Positions 36,615-45,430 of a DNA stretch of 64,000 nt are shown in pieces. The number at the start of each line of letters is the position of its first letter. Position 1 is the stretch's first letter. Source of the stretch: Ewingella americana ATCC 33852 (GTDB taxonomy: Bacteria; Pseudomonadota; Gammaproteobacteria; Enterobacterales; Enterobacteriaceae); NCBI RefSeq assembly GCF_000735345.1, contig NZ_JMPJ01000075.1, positions 1 through 64,000 on the forward strand, in the 5' to 3' direction. The translations under genes and the position numbers were made by a program. The notes beneath the pieces are model-generated. The model did no database searches. It had not been told where the DNA came from and saw nothing but the letters and a program-made list of their open reading frames with translations.

Positions 36615-38654
36615 TTACTGGCCGGTGGATTTCGTCAGGCCACGGTAATCAAGCGGTGCCACACCGGCGTCAATGCGCACTTTCGTTGCAACGCCGTCGG
36701 TCGTGAAGCCTTCTTGCTGGTCGATATACGGCGTATCCACACCATTGAGATAGGCTACTTCGATGGTATCAGTGCCTCGTGCTGCGGCCAGATACCAGGC
36801 TTTAGGGTCGGCATCGTCCAGTCGCGCCTCAGAAATAACTTCTGCAAAGTTCTGGATCGGGTTGTTGATACCCGAGTTAGTATCCGCGCCTTTGACGCTG
36901 GCAGACTTGATGGTCTGATTAGCCAGTGTTTCCAGACCAACCGGTACCAGCATATAAGCCGGGCGAATATTCAGCGCTCGCTCACCTTCTTTTTGCAAGC
37001 GCATCAGCTTGCGGTTGTCGTCAATGCTGCCGACCGAGATAGCGCCGCTACCGAGGTTTTTATGATCGGCGCTAAACAGTGCTTTGCCGTCGGACAATTT
37101 CGGGTTTTTCGTTAAAATGGCATAGACCAGATCGCCGATAGTGCCCTTGGCGGCGCGGCCCATTTTCATCGGCACATCGGTCAGTTGGTTCAAATCATCG
37201 TTGATGATCGCTTGACGGGTGATAGAGAAAATTTCACCGTAGGTGGCAAGCGCAATGGTTTCGCCTTTATCACCCGTAGTGACGTATTTGTACTCTGCCC
37301 CTTCACGAACCTGTCGCAGTGATGGGAAACCGCCCATACCGACGCGATTTGCCGTTTTAAAGTCAGAGAGCTGGCCTTTTTTGGTCCAAAGCTCAAAGGT
37401 TTCTGAAGCTTCATCCCAGCCCTGTAGCAGCGCTTTGTTGGCAACATCCAGCAGAATATTGCCGAAGTCCGAGGTGCTGTGTGTCAGCGCCATCCCCACC
37501 ATCTGCATCGGGTTGTAACTGGATACTCCGATGCCTTTTTCAGTGAGCGCCATTCGCGCATACTCGCGCAGCGTCATGCCGTTGTAGACGTTGTCGCTTT
37601 CTTGTTTTTCGAAACCAGATCGCGCCATCAGCGCCTGGCGAATACCGTCCGCAACAAAGTTACCGTTGCCTGCGTGGATATGCTCGTTGCCGGTTTTATT
37701 CGATGGCGTGCCGGATTTGCCTAATTCTGCCAGCAGAAGATCTTTGGCATCATCAACCGAGCAGTCAATATCGCCCACGCACTTCGCCTGAAGTTCCTGA
37801 TGCTTGCCGCCGAACATGGCAAACAAATCCTTGATGCCGTTTACACGGGCCTTTTGCTCCGCCAAGATTTGGGCGCGAATCGTCCCCTCATCCACTGGCA
37901 GCGGCTGGTTTGGTTCTGTCTGGCTGCCCTGCGGCTGAGGCTTTTGCAGTTCACGCTGAGTGGTGTTGCGCGGTGGAGTGACCATATTACGAATGCTGTT
38001 TGGCATCTTTTCAAATTCCTCAATACGTTTCGATTGGATACAGGCCATTGCCTGCAAGGCGGGGGTAGTTTGATCGGCAAAACCCAGAGCGAGGCACTCA
38101 GCCCCGTCTAACCAAGTTTCATCATCCAGCATCGAGGAAATCTCTTCCGCGGATTTACCGGTTTTTTCTACATATGCGGGGATAAGCACCGACTCTACCT
38201 TGTCCAGCAAGTCGGCATAGTCGCGCATATCATTGGCGTCACCGCCTGCAAATCCCCACGGCTTATGGATCATCATCATGGTATTTTCCGGCATGATGAC
38301 CGGGTTCCCGACCATGGCGATAACCGAGGCCATCGAAGCCGCCAGTCCATCGATGTGGACTGTGATGGCTGCCCCGTGGTGCTTTAAGGCATTAAAAATG
38401 GCGATGCCGTCGAAGACATCGCCACCGGGCGAGTTGATGTGAAGGTTAATATGGCTGACTTCGCCAAGCGCTTTCAGATCACTGACGAATTGTTTCGCCG
38501 TAACGCCCCAATAGCCGATTTCGTCATAAATGAAGATGTCAGCTTCATTGGCGGCGCTGGCCTGCATACGGAACCAGGAGTTATTTTTTGCGCTGGCTTT
38601 CGGGCGGTGGTTCGCCCGGTTGTTTGACTTCGGCACTGGTGCCTCCTTTATCAT
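36615..38654 (-). CDS. Head maturation protease fused to major capsid protein
   Basis: A fusion of about 679 residues. The first 200 form a ClpP-like serine protease (HINSPGGDVFDGIAIFNALK, DGLAASMASVIAM with the nucleophile Ser, MIHKPW with the His), then a linker rich in Pro/Gln (about 230-270), a helical scaffold-like region, and after about 330 a major capsid domain with Mu-like gpT features (TLREYARMALTEKGIG, GEIFSITRQAIINDDL). Such fusions make protease and capsid in one chain and release them by self-cutting. The start is uncertain: it overlaps the portal gene and no site upstream is convincing. Confidence 0.8.
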   Translation of the reverse strand: MIKEAPVPKSNNRANHRPKASAKNNSWFRMQASAANEADIFIYDEIGYWGVTAKQFVSDLKALGEVSHINLHINSPGGDVFDGIAIFNALKHHGAAITVHIDGLAASMASVIAMVGNPVIMPENTMMMIHKPWGFAGGDANDMRDYADLLDKVESVLIPAYVEKTGKSAEEISSMLDDETWLDGAECLALGFADQTTPALQAMACIQSKRIEEFEKMPNSIRNMVTPPRNTTQRELQKPQPQGSQTEPNQPLPVDEGTIRAQILAEQKARVNGIKDLFAMFGGKHQELQAKCVGDIDCSVDDAKDLLLAELGKSGTPSNKTGNEHIHAGNGNFVADGIRQALMARSGFEKQESDNVYNGMTLREYARMALTEKGIGVSSYNPMQMVGMALTHSTSDFGNILLDVANKALLQGWDEASETFELWTKKGQLSDFKTANRVGMGGFPSLRQVREGAEYKYVTTGDKGETIALATYGEIFSITRQAIINDDLNQLTDVPMKMGRAAKGTIGDLVYAILTKNPKLSDGKALFSADHKNLGSGAISVGSIDDNRKLMRLQKEGERALNIRPAYMLVPVGLETLANQTIKSASVKGADTNSGINNPIQNFAEVISEARLDDADPKAWYLAAARGTDTIEVAYLNGVDTPYIDQQEGFTTDGVATKVRIDAGVAPLDYRGLTKSTGQ

Positions 38655-40083
38655 TGGCGGGGTCGGTGTCAAACACCAGTCCCAGTTCACTGTTTTCATC
38701 AACCTCAGCTTTACGGCGAGTTTTCACCTCATCAGGATTACGGCCACTTGCGCGAACCCAGTCTGACTCAGTCGCCGCACCGCCACGGATTTGCAATTTC
38801 CAAGCATTAGCCTCTTTTACCGGGTCAATCCAAGGCATCACCGGACCTGAATAAACTGCTCCGTACAGCGTTTCCATATCCACGCCGCGCGGCACTTTTA
38901 TTTCACCTGACGCAATAGCCATCTTCAGCCATGATCGATACATGCGCCGCGTAACCGCCCCGATAAACCAGTCTTGAAGGATCAGATAACCGTCTGTTGA
39001 TTCCACCAGCTCTTGCCGCTGAGCACTGTAAGTGCCGTTGTAGTTTCGCGCGGTGCTGGAAAAACTAAGCCGGCTGCCCGCCGCCACGGCACGCAGCTGG
39101 CCGTTACGGAACGTCTCAAGATTCGGGTTTGGTCTATCGGACTTAATCATTCCGATCTCTTCACCGGGCTTTAAATCGTCATAGAGCATACCGGGCTGAA
39201 TCATGACCTCTCGATCATCCGATTGCTCGGCGTCCCCATCAAAGCTCTGTCCATCACCTTTTTTGATGTACATGCCTAGCGCGGCAGCTATGCGGGCGGC
39301 GGTGAGTTCTGAATCCTCGTACTCCTTTAGCGCGCTCAGCCTCATCAGTACGCCTGATAAGAGCGAGGTGCCTCGAGTCTGGTGAAGGCGTCGGGTGAAT
39401 TTGAGGTGGAGCATATTCTCGGCGTCGATTTCTTTGGTGTCGAATTGCCGGCCAGAGACAGGTAGGGCTTTATAAACCTGATACTTTTTAGGCCTCCCCC
39501 AATCATCTTGAAATACCCCCTGATTTAGCTTTTTGGCGGTATCGCTGTTCATTGGGACAAAGTCAGGCTCGAGTGCTTCAAGCCAAAAGGACACCCCGGC
39601 AACAGGCTCTAGTCCTGTCGCCTTCCCTTGAACAAGTTGAGCGAACACTTCGCCGTCACGTAACCAAGTGCGCAACATCAGCCGCTCAAGCATGGGGCGG
39701 GTAAACTGCCCCGTCACTTCAGGCTTTACTGACCACTCCCCCCACTTTTTGCGTATGTCTGCCGCGAGTTGTTTGGCAATCTTACCGTTGGTCAATTTAG
39801 GGTGCGGCTCAACGATGATCCCTTTCGCCCCGACCACACGCTCTTCCAGTTTGTCGAAAACTCCGATCACCAAATCGTGGTTATTGTCCAACCAACGCGC
39901 CTGTTCACGTAGTGAGGCAGCCCCCATCTGGCTGAGTTGGTCAGCAGAGCGGTTTTCTCGCCGTGCTTTATGCGTTCGGGTTGGTTTAACAGCTTCATAA
40001 GCCTGAATGACGGCCCGCGCCCTTAGACGTGATGCTTTCCATCCGGGCGAAAACAAGCCGATTGCATTATCCAGAAATGTCAT
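38581..40083 (-). CDS. Portal protein (lambda B type)
   Basis: A 500-residue lambda-type portal (MTFLDNAIGLFSPGWKASRLRAR, LDNNHDLVIGVFDKLEERVVG, LKFTRRLHQTRGTSLL, NYNGTYSAQRQELVES). Twelve copies form the DNA gate of the head. The C-terminal part overlaps the following protease-capsid gene. The start overlaps the W stop by four bases (ATGA). Confidence 0.93.
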   Translation of the reverse strand: MTFLDNAIGLFSPGWKASRLRARAVIQAYEAVKPTRTHKARRENRSADQLSQMGAASLREQARWLDNNHDLVIGVFDKLEERVVGAKGIIVEPHPKLTNGKIAKQLAADIRKKWGEWSVKPEVTGQFTRPMLERLMLRTWLRDGEVFAQLVQGKATGLEPVAGVSFWLEALEPDFVPMNSDTAKKLNQGVFQDDWGRPKKYQVYKALPVSGRQFDTKEIDAENMLHLKFTRRLHQTRGTSLLSGVLMRLSALKEYEDSELTAARIAAALGMYIKKGDGQSFDGDAEQSDDREVMIQPGMLYDDLKPGEEIGMIKSDRPNPNLETFRNGQLRAVAAGSRLSFSSTARNYNGTYSAQRQELVESTDGYLILQDWFIGAVTRRMYRSWLKMAIASGEIKVPRGVDMETLYGAVYSGPVMPWIDPVKEANAWKLQIRGGAATESDWVRASGRNPDEVKTRRKAEVDENSELGLVFDTDPANDKGGTSAEVKQPGEPPPESQRKK

Positions 40084-40319
40084 TCGAACCTCGCCAGTCT
40101 GTATGCCGGCCGTCCGCGCTGCCGGTTAATAAGAGACGTCAATCGCCCTTCCCACTCCTGCCGCCCCTTGCGGATTTCAGAGAGGTTTTCCATTGTCATT
40201 TCCTGACCGTTGAAACGAATAGACTTGCCGTCAAGAACGGCCAACTCAGCGTCTGCATAACGCTGGATCATTGACTCAATATCACCTCTGTTCACACCCA
40301 ACCTCCTGCGGTTGTCCAT
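40080..40319 (-). CDS. Head-tail joining protein W
   Basis: A 79-residue lambda gpW-like protein (VNRGDIESMIQRYADAELAVLDGKSIRFNGQEMT, ending GRPAYRLARFE). It sits between terminase and portal and overlaps the terminase stop by 28 bases. gpW joins the portal after DNA packaging. Confidence 0.85.
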   Translation of the reverse strand: MDNRRRLGVNRGDIESMIQRYADAELAVLDGKSIRFNGQEMTMENLSEIRKGRQEWEGRLTSLINRQRGRPAYRLARFE

Positions 40320-42394
40320 GGGTTGGTATCTTTAGTCGCGTCTTTTTTACGCTTCTGCTTTTTTGCTGTTACAGGCGCGGGTGGCGGCATAGGTTCGTCA
40401 TCTCCCAGCACGGCGATATTTTCTAACCACGTAGCTTGTTGAGCCCATTCCGGCGCATCCGGCCATTTGATTTTTTCGTACCCATTTAGGATCGCTAAAG
40501 CGTCGGCGTAGACAAGAAGGTCGAATGCTTCGTTAGCGCCGCGTCCGGGCTTGCTCCATTTGCCGTCAGTAGAACGCTCCTCATAAGTAAGTTCGTCATA
40601 AAACCAGCTCCCCAACCATGCTGGAAAATGCACATAGCCCGGCCCCGGCGACTCGCGCCATAGCGCGTTATTTACGCGGTCTTTTAGGGCATTGGTTTGC
40701 AACAGGTAGAGAGGAATATCACCGGCGGCCATGGCGCGGCGACCAGTTCGGTTTGTGTTGTCTGGGAATGTGCGGCTAATGAGTTTTGCACGGGCTTTGC
40801 TGTCCCCTTTAAAGAGGAAAACCTTTTTTCCGATCCCTTCACGGCGGCATTTACGCCAGAATTTATAGGCGTTATCGGTTACACCATCCTCGCCGCCGGA
40901 GTCCACTGCCATAGACATCAGCCTAAAACCTTTTGACGGGTCAGAGGCCAGCGGCCACGTTTTGTTGAACACGTCGCTTAATAGCAGGTCCCAGTCCTCA
41001 GGATAACTTGCCGGATCAATTTGCAGGCTCTCGCCGTTGGCATCACATCGCAGTGACTGCTTGATGTTGTAACGGTCAACCAGCCAGCGTTCGCCCATGC
41101 TTCCATAGCCGGTAACCTGAACAACGAAACGACGATTTTTACCCGCCTGAACGTCTACGGTGGCCACAATAAAATTGACGCCGTCAGGTACCGAGCGTTT
41201 CGGTATGTCCTCGGCCCGTGCCTCCAGCAGTTCACTCTTTCTCTGCTCCATGCTTGAGCGTGGAAGATAGGGCCTGCCGAAGTCGGTATTGACCACAGTT
41301 TTTAGCGTTTCCTCGCTCCGCGTCGCTTCATATTCTTGCTCTGCGGTGAGGAATTTATAAATAAGCTGGGACCAGGTCTGGTATGCAGCTGCAGGCCCTT
41401 CCATCCAAAAGGACGCGATACGCGAACGGCGTCCTTCACCGGTCACCACACCCGCTGCATCAATCTTTTGCCCATCGCGAAGCCACACGCATCTCATATT
41501 GAGCGCGCGCTTCATGTCGGCGGTAATTTTACCGTGGCAGGCTGGGCATTTAAGAAAAGCCGCCTCGCTGGCTATGACAGGGTCGGCAACTTCTCGGTAG
41601 CCCGTCATGTTGTCCATTTCTGGCTGAAAATACTCGCCACAATGTGGGCAAGGCCAATACAAGCGGCGGCGGTCCCCGCGATTATAGAGGGTCAGAATAC
41701 CCGTTGTGGGCGGCGCCTCATGCGGCGTTGTCCGGCGCCATTTTGTATCGCGAATATCGCGCCCCGGTGAACTCTCAACCAGCGTCATTCCTGATGACAT
41801 AAACGTCGTGGTTCGCTTCGAGGCTAATGAAAATGCATCACCCTCGCCGTCAATATCCTCGGGGAAACGGTCGTAATCTGTAAGTGCTACGCACTTATAG
41901 TCAGAAGAAGACATGATATTCACGGACGGCCAGCCAATTTTGAGATAGTTACCGGCGCGGAACGTGCGGTCATAGACGTTGTTGTCGTTTCTCCGCGGAC
42001 TCAGGCGGGTTTTAACCTCCGGGCTGCTGCGAAACGTACGGTCTAGACGCTTTTTCGAGTGCTCGCGCGCTTTCTCTTCCGTCATCTGGATAAGCAGCAT
42101 ATCAGCCGGATCACAGACAATGGTGTAAACAATCCATCCGTCTATCAGACCAATGGTTTTACCGGTTCGGGCTGGGCCGACGAAAACCACGGCATCGTAT
42201 TCACGCGATGCAAGGCAGTTCATTGGTTCAATGACGTAAGGAGCTAAATCGGGGTCCCACGGTACGGAGTTGCCCGCGCCCATTGGTACGCGCATATAAG
42301 TGCTGACCGCATCAGCCACCTGCATACGGCGTGGGGCACGTAAAATACCTGAAACATCATGGCGGATGCCTCGGGCTGATGCCCTCTTTGCCAT
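40292..42394 (-). CDS. Terminase large subunit (lambda A type)
   Basis: A 700-residue packaging motor and nuclease. The ATPase is marked by VFVGPARTGKTIGLIDGW (Walker A), ending in LTDYDRFPEDIDGEGD (Walker B area), and the nuclease half has the aspartates around VATVDVQAGKNRRFVVQ and MAVDSGGEDG. Zn-like CPHCGEYF and CPACHGKI pairs lie between. It pairs with the small subunit just upstream and cuts at cos. Confidence 0.95.
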   Translation of the reverse strand: MAKRASARGIRHDVSGILRAPRRMQVADAVSTYMRVPMGAGNSVPWDPDLAPYVIEPMNCLASREYDAVVFVGPARTGKTIGLIDGWIVYTIVCDPADMLLIQMTEEKAREHSKKRLDRTFRSSPEVKTRLSPRRNDNNVYDRTFRAGNYLKIGWPSVNIMSSSDYKCVALTDYDRFPEDIDGEGDAFSLASKRTTTFMSSGMTLVESSPGRDIRDTKWRRTTPHEAPPTTGILTLYNRGDRRRLYWPCPHCGEYFQPEMDNMTGYREVADPVIASEAAFLKCPACHGKITADMKRALNMRCVWLRDGQKIDAAGVVTGEGRRSRIASFWMEGPAAAYQTWSQLIYKFLTAEQEYEATRSEETLKTVVNTDFGRPYLPRSSMEQRKSELLEARAEDIPKRSVPDGVNFIVATVDVQAGKNRRFVVQVTGYGSMGERWLVDRYNIKQSLRCDANGESLQIDPASYPEDWDLLLSDVFNKTWPLASDPSKGFRLMSMAVDSGGEDGVTDNAYKFWRKCRREGIGKKVFLFKGDSKARAKLISRTFPDNTNRTGRRAMAAGDIPLYLLQTNALKDRVNNALWRESPGPGYVHFPAWLGSWFYDELTYEERSTDGKWSKPGRGANEAFDLLVYADALAILNGYEKIKWPDAPEWAQQATWLENIAVLGDDEPMPPPAPVTAKKQKRKKDATKDTNPWTTAGGWV

Positions 42395-42882
42395 CAGTCC
42401 TCCTCCGTATGGTCCTCCTCTTCTTCGGCTTCCAGAACTTTCTGAGCCATCTGATCACGTAAGTCATCAATCACGCTTTGAACGCGAGAGACTGCCGCCG
42501 GCGTTAGCGCACAGTCGCGCTCAAGAATGTCAGGAAGGGTTTCAAGGATCATGACGACGGCTTTCGCCATCAGTGAAAATTCGCGCGCAACCTCGTCAGC
42601 TGGAATTAGCTGGCCGGTGTCCTGCTCAAATTTGATGCGCTCATTCTCTGCTTTCCAATGCGCCAGTCGGTCAGAAGGCTGCATGTCGTCAAGGTCTGTT
42701 GATACTGTCGGCACCATCAATTCCGTTAAGATTTCGGTGACGAAATAAAGCTTTAATTTGCTGTTACTGCCGGGCGCTGGGCTGACGTTTTTCAACCGCG
42801 CGGCAACCGTCTGCCGATGCACATCTGTGATGGCAGCCAGCTGGTTAATATTGAGTTTGAGGGAGGCTATTTCTTGGTCCAT
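42394..42882 (-). CDS. Terminase small subunit (Nu1-like)
   Basis: A 162-residue DNA-binding subunit (MDQEIASLKLNINQLAAITD, a helix-turn-helix with HRQTVAARLKNV; then helical regions). In lambda Nu1 recognises the cosB sites. Its stop overlaps the large-subunit start by one base. No strong ribosome site is visible; the ATG at 42882 was preferred to a GTG 12 bases upstream. Confidence 0.85.
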   Translation of the reverse strand: MDQEIASLKLNINQLAAITDVHRQTVAARLKNVSPAPGSNSKLKLYFVTEILTELMVPTVSTDLDDMQPSDRLAHWKAENERIKFEQDTGQLIPADEVAREFSLMAKAVVMILETLPDILERDCALTPAAVSRVQSVIDDLRDQMAQKVLEAEEEEDHTEED

Positions 42883-42894
42883 GATGGTGAACAC

Positions 42895-43139
42895 TTTTTA
42901 AACGATTCGACATCTTTGAAAAATGGCCTCTAGAGAAAACAAAGACCTATCCACATGATGATGATGACCTAGGATCCGAAAAACTAGCCGTTTCCCGCGA
43001 GCGCGCCGCCCCGTGGAAGGCCACCCCGCAGGGAGGACCCATTGAATTGATATAGTTTGAATGCTAACCAATTGGGTTGGAGTGGTGACAACAGCTCAAC
43101 CTCTCACATTTGCTAAAGCGACAACATATTGCCCCTAAT
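42895..43139. other. Non-coding region before terminase, probable cos site
   Basis: No gene is seen. The gap upstream of the small-subunit gene is where lambda-like phages have cos. A very GC-rich block at 42996-43032 (CCCGCGAGCGCGCCGCCCCG and neighbours) resembles lambdoid cosN in composition and in its CGCCGCCC core, but the exact nick sites cannot be set from sequence alone. Confidence 0.45.
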
Positions 43140-43169
43140 AAAAAAGCCACTAGCTTGTGCCAGTGGCTT
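43140..43169 (-). terminator. Terminator after small acidic gene
   Basis: AAGCCACTGG paired with CTAGTGGCTT around ACAAG, then TTTTT on the minus strand. It ends transcription of the gene at 43192-43434 just before the cos region. Confidence 0.75.
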
Positions 43170-43191
43170 GAATTGGTTGCGTTGGGGATTA

Positions 43192-43434
43192 TTACTCTTC
43201 TGGTTCTTCTGGCTCGTCAAACACGTTTCGTGAAACATAAACACATTCCCCGACCGCCCAACCTTTCTTCTTCAAAATCTCGACAGGTGTGCTATCTGGA
43301 ACATAGAAATAATATTCATACACCATGTCACCTGAATTCCCCGTGCTTTCCTGAAGGTCTTGAGGCTCCAGCGGGATAGAATCAAGTTCTTCATCGGTTA
43401 GATCTAGCTCAATTGCGAGTGCAGATAGTGACAT
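43192..43434 (-). CDS. Small acidic protein of unknown function
   Basis: An 80-residue, very acidic protein (MSLSALAIELDLTDEELDSI at the start, DEPEEPEE at the end). It lies between the lysis cassette and cos, with its own terminator and a leader of about 115 AT-rich bases, as cargo genes often do. No family is recognised. Acidic phage proteins are sometimes DNA mimics; this is speculation. Confidence 0.6.
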   Translation of the reverse strand: MSLSALAIELDLTDEELDSIPLEPQDLQESTGNSGDMVYEYYFYVPDSTPVEILKKKGWAVGECVYVSRNVFDEPEEPEE

Positions 43435-43548
43435 AAATCCTCCTTTGTGATTGACAAGGAGAGTAAATCATCATCGACAAGGTTAGTCAACTTACTGTTT
43501 TTAAAAGTTTTTTTGACGAGTCCGTCAATTCAACATTATCACAGGCAC

Positions 43549-44073
43549 TCAGTGAATGCCTGCTGTAATGCCTACCCTGCACTGCTTCACCACCTTGGTG
43601 ATGTATCCCTGAAGGTACTGAATCACTTGGTCGTCTTTGATGGCGCTGGCTCGGAGATCGAGAACAGCCCGTCCACCAGCGTCAGAGAGTTCGACTTGTA
43701 CTGCATCGCCCACGCTGCTGCCTCCGGTATTGTTGCTCCGGGAGAGCTGACAGGTTGCAAGGTTGGCGGAGGCGATTTGCACGCGGCGAGTGCCAGCGGC
43801 AACGTCAGCGCGAAGGGCTTCATTTTTTGCCAGTTCATTGGCTAATTCCTCGGTATGCTTCATATCTAACTCAGCTCCGGCGGCCTGCGCTTCAGCGGTG
43901 CGCTGGTTGGCGGCGGCCAGATCTGCGAAGGCTTTATCGCTGATCTTCTTCAGTGCAAGGGCGTGGGACTCTTTCAGGCTGGAAACGTCTTTATCCCAGC
44001 GCATGCCCTCAACCCACCACGTCACACCTGCGGCCAGCAGCGCGGCGACAACCACTAACGCTTTAACGTTCAT
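43549..44073 (-). CDS. Spanin inner-membrane subunit Rz
   Basis: A 174-residue Rz-type i-spanin: one N-terminal membrane helix (MNVKALVVVAALLAAGVTWW), then a long periplasmic coiled coil rich in Ala/Lys/Glu. With Rz1 it fuses inner and outer membranes in the last step of lysis. It overlaps the endolysin stop by four bases and contains the Rz1 gene in another frame. Confidence 0.85.
   Translation of the reverse strand: MNVKALVVVAALLAAGVTWWVEGMRWDKDVSSLKESHALALKKISDKAFADLAAANQRTAEAQAAGAELDMKHTEELANELAKNEALRADVAAGTRRVQIASANLATCQLSRSNNTGGSSVGDAVQVELSDAGGRAVLDLRASAIKDDQVIQYLQGYITKVVKQCRVGITAGIH
43623..43823 (-). CDS. Spanin outer-membrane lipoprotein Rz1
   Basis: A 66-residue lipoprotein encoded wholly inside Rz in a different frame. 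The start MKPFALTLPLALAACKSPPP has a lipobox (LAAC) and the proline-rich mature part is typical of o-spanins. It anchors in the outer membrane and meets Rz across the periplasm. Confidence 0.85.
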   Translation of the reverse strand: MKPFALTLPLALAACKSPPPTLQPVSSPGATIPEAAAWAMQYKSNSLTLVDGLFSISEPAPSKTTK

Positions 44074-44702
44074 TTCAACCCCAGCGCCTTTTGCGCCACC
44101 AGCAAGCGGGCCTGACGGTCTGGCAGCCCGTTGATGCCGCCGTTAATGCACTTCGTCAGCCCGGTGAAATCGCCTGGGTCTGCAAAGCGATTGCAGTTGT
44201 TGGCCTTCCAGAACCAGCCCGCCGACCGCGCCGCGTATTCGTCCTGCAATAGCAGATCCGGATCGCTGATAAGGTCGATGCCCAGCGCGCGGCCACAGGC
44301 GAGATAGTTGTCGAGGAACGTGATCTGCTTCAGGCCCCGGCCACGGAATTTATAGCCGTCTCCGGCAGCTTTGTTGCCGAAGCGATTCGCATAGGCCAGA
44401 TTGGCAATAGCGCGCTGGCGCTCGAGCGATAACGGACCTTCCCCGTTCCGGCGGCCCAGCTGCTCACGTTGCGACGCGGTGAGGCGGTTGCCGAACACTG
44501 ACAGGCCAGCAATCGAATAGTTGAACGACTCGGACAGCGTTATGAACCCGCCGGACTCAGTGCCGATCTGCGCGATGAATGCCCCCTGCCGCGCCGGTGT
44601 CGTGATGCCGAATTCGGTCATGGTAGAAACCAGATGCGGATACCAGCGCGCGGCTAAGTCGGCGCTAAGTGAAGCCGCCCGTTGAAATTGGTCTTTTGTC
44701 AT
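44070..44702 (-). CDS. Endolysin, glycoside hydrolase family 19
   Basis: A 210-residue lysozyme of the chitinase-class (GH19) type. QIGTESGGFITLSESFNYS holds the catalytic glutamates (E49 and E58), followed by FGNKAAGDGYKFRGRGLKQIT and the tail FTGLTKCINGG. It cuts peptidoglycan after the holin opens the membrane. No signal peptide or anchor is seen. Confidence 0.9.
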   Translation of the reverse strand: MTKDQFQRAASLSADLAARWYPHLVSTMTEFGITTPARQGAFIAQIGTESGGFITLSESFNYSIAGLSVFGNRLTASQREQLGRRNGEGPLSLERQRAIANLAYANRFGNKAAGDGYKFRGRGLKQITFLDNYLACGRALGIDLISDPDLLLQDEYAARSAGWFWKANNCNRFADPGDFTGLTKCINGGINGLPDRQARLLVAQKALGLK

Positions 44703-44986
44703 TGTGGATGTCTCAGAACACTGAAGAGTTTGGCGACGTTCCCGCCAGCGCGGTATATCGCGATGCAGATGATGGCGTTAAGTGCGAACGACGCCCAGTG
44801 CGTGTTGTGGTAGTGATCGAACCAGAAGCGGATCGGCACACTGCCGTAAGCCAAGATAAGCAGGTAAGCCAACCAAGCGGCCCAACGCCGGTGCGTTGCC
44901 CCATTCTTTCGAAAGAAGCACAACCGGATCACCACCAGACTGCACAGCACAACGTTCGAGATAACAAGCGGGTCATTTAGTACCAT
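44699..44986 (-). CDS. Holin, three membrane helices
   Basis: A 95-residue protein with three hydrophobic segments (VLNDPLVISNVVLCSLVVIR, WAAWLAYLLILAYGSVPIRF, WASFALNAIICIAIYRAGG), matching a known enterobacterial holin family. It times lysis and releases the endolysin. The ATG at 44986 is preceded by a strong GGAGGGGG; it overlaps the endolysin start by four bases. Confidence 0.8.
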   Translation of the reverse strand: MVLNDPLVISNVVLCSLVVIRLCFFRKNGATHRRWAAWLAYLLILAYGSVPIRFWFDHYHNTHWASFALNAIICIAIYRAGGNVAKLFSVLRHPQ

Positions 44987-45353
44987 TTTGCCCCCTCCAC
45001 CGATCAATCAGTGATGTTGGGTTCTTTGCCCGGTTGCTGGCGAACGTCAAAAGCTGAACCGCCAGTGCGGAGATGATCACCGCGCCCAAGGCATCCAATG
45101 GTTTATCGGGATAGTTGAGCCACGCCGCTAACTTTGCGCCAGCGACACCAGCACCAAACAGGCCGCACAGGAACGACACGCCGAAATATGAGATACGTCG
45201 CCACGCTGACAGGTCTACTGCTGATGTGACATAGAACACAGCCCCAGCAAACGCACCGAACACAACGCCGTAATCAAGGCCAGTGAACCACCCAAACACA
45301 CCGACCGTAGCGAGTGCTGCTGAAGCTGCTGTTGCTGATACAGGCTCAGACAT
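44973..45353 (-). CDS. Second holin-like membrane protein
   Basis: A 126-residue protein with three to four helices (SEPVSATAASAALATVGVFG, YGVVFGAFAGAVFYVTSAV, SYFGVSFLCGLFGAGVAGA, ALGAVIISALAVQLLTFA), of a phage holin family placed first in many lysis cassettes. The ATG at 45353 has AGGGG upstream; it overlaps the next gene by 14 bases. It may be the holin while the other gene is an antiholin, or the reverse. Confidence 0.75.
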   Translation of the reverse strand: MSEPVSATAASAALATVGVFGWFTGLDYGVVFGAFAGAVFYVTSAVDLSAWRRISYFGVSFLCGLFGAGVAGAKLAAWLNYPDKPLDALGAVIISALAVQLLTFASNRAKNPTSLIDRWRGQNGTK

Positions 45354-45401
45354 TGATAAACCCCTTATCGCTGTTGTTGTCCTCCATCGAATCGAGGGCA
45401 T

Positions 45402-45425
45402 AAAAAAGGCTGCACTGGGCAGCCT
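45402..45425 (-). terminator. Terminator after methyltransferase gene
   Basis: GGCTGCC-CAGT-GCAGCC followed by TTTTTT on the minus strand, six bases after the methyltransferase stop. It separates that gene from the lysis cassette. Confidence 0.75.
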
Positions 45426-45430
45426 AGAAA

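Noticed and set aside
42996-43032. Exact cos nick positions
   Set aside because: The region is a likely cos by position and composition, but overhang ends cannot be set from sequence, so no precise site is claimed.
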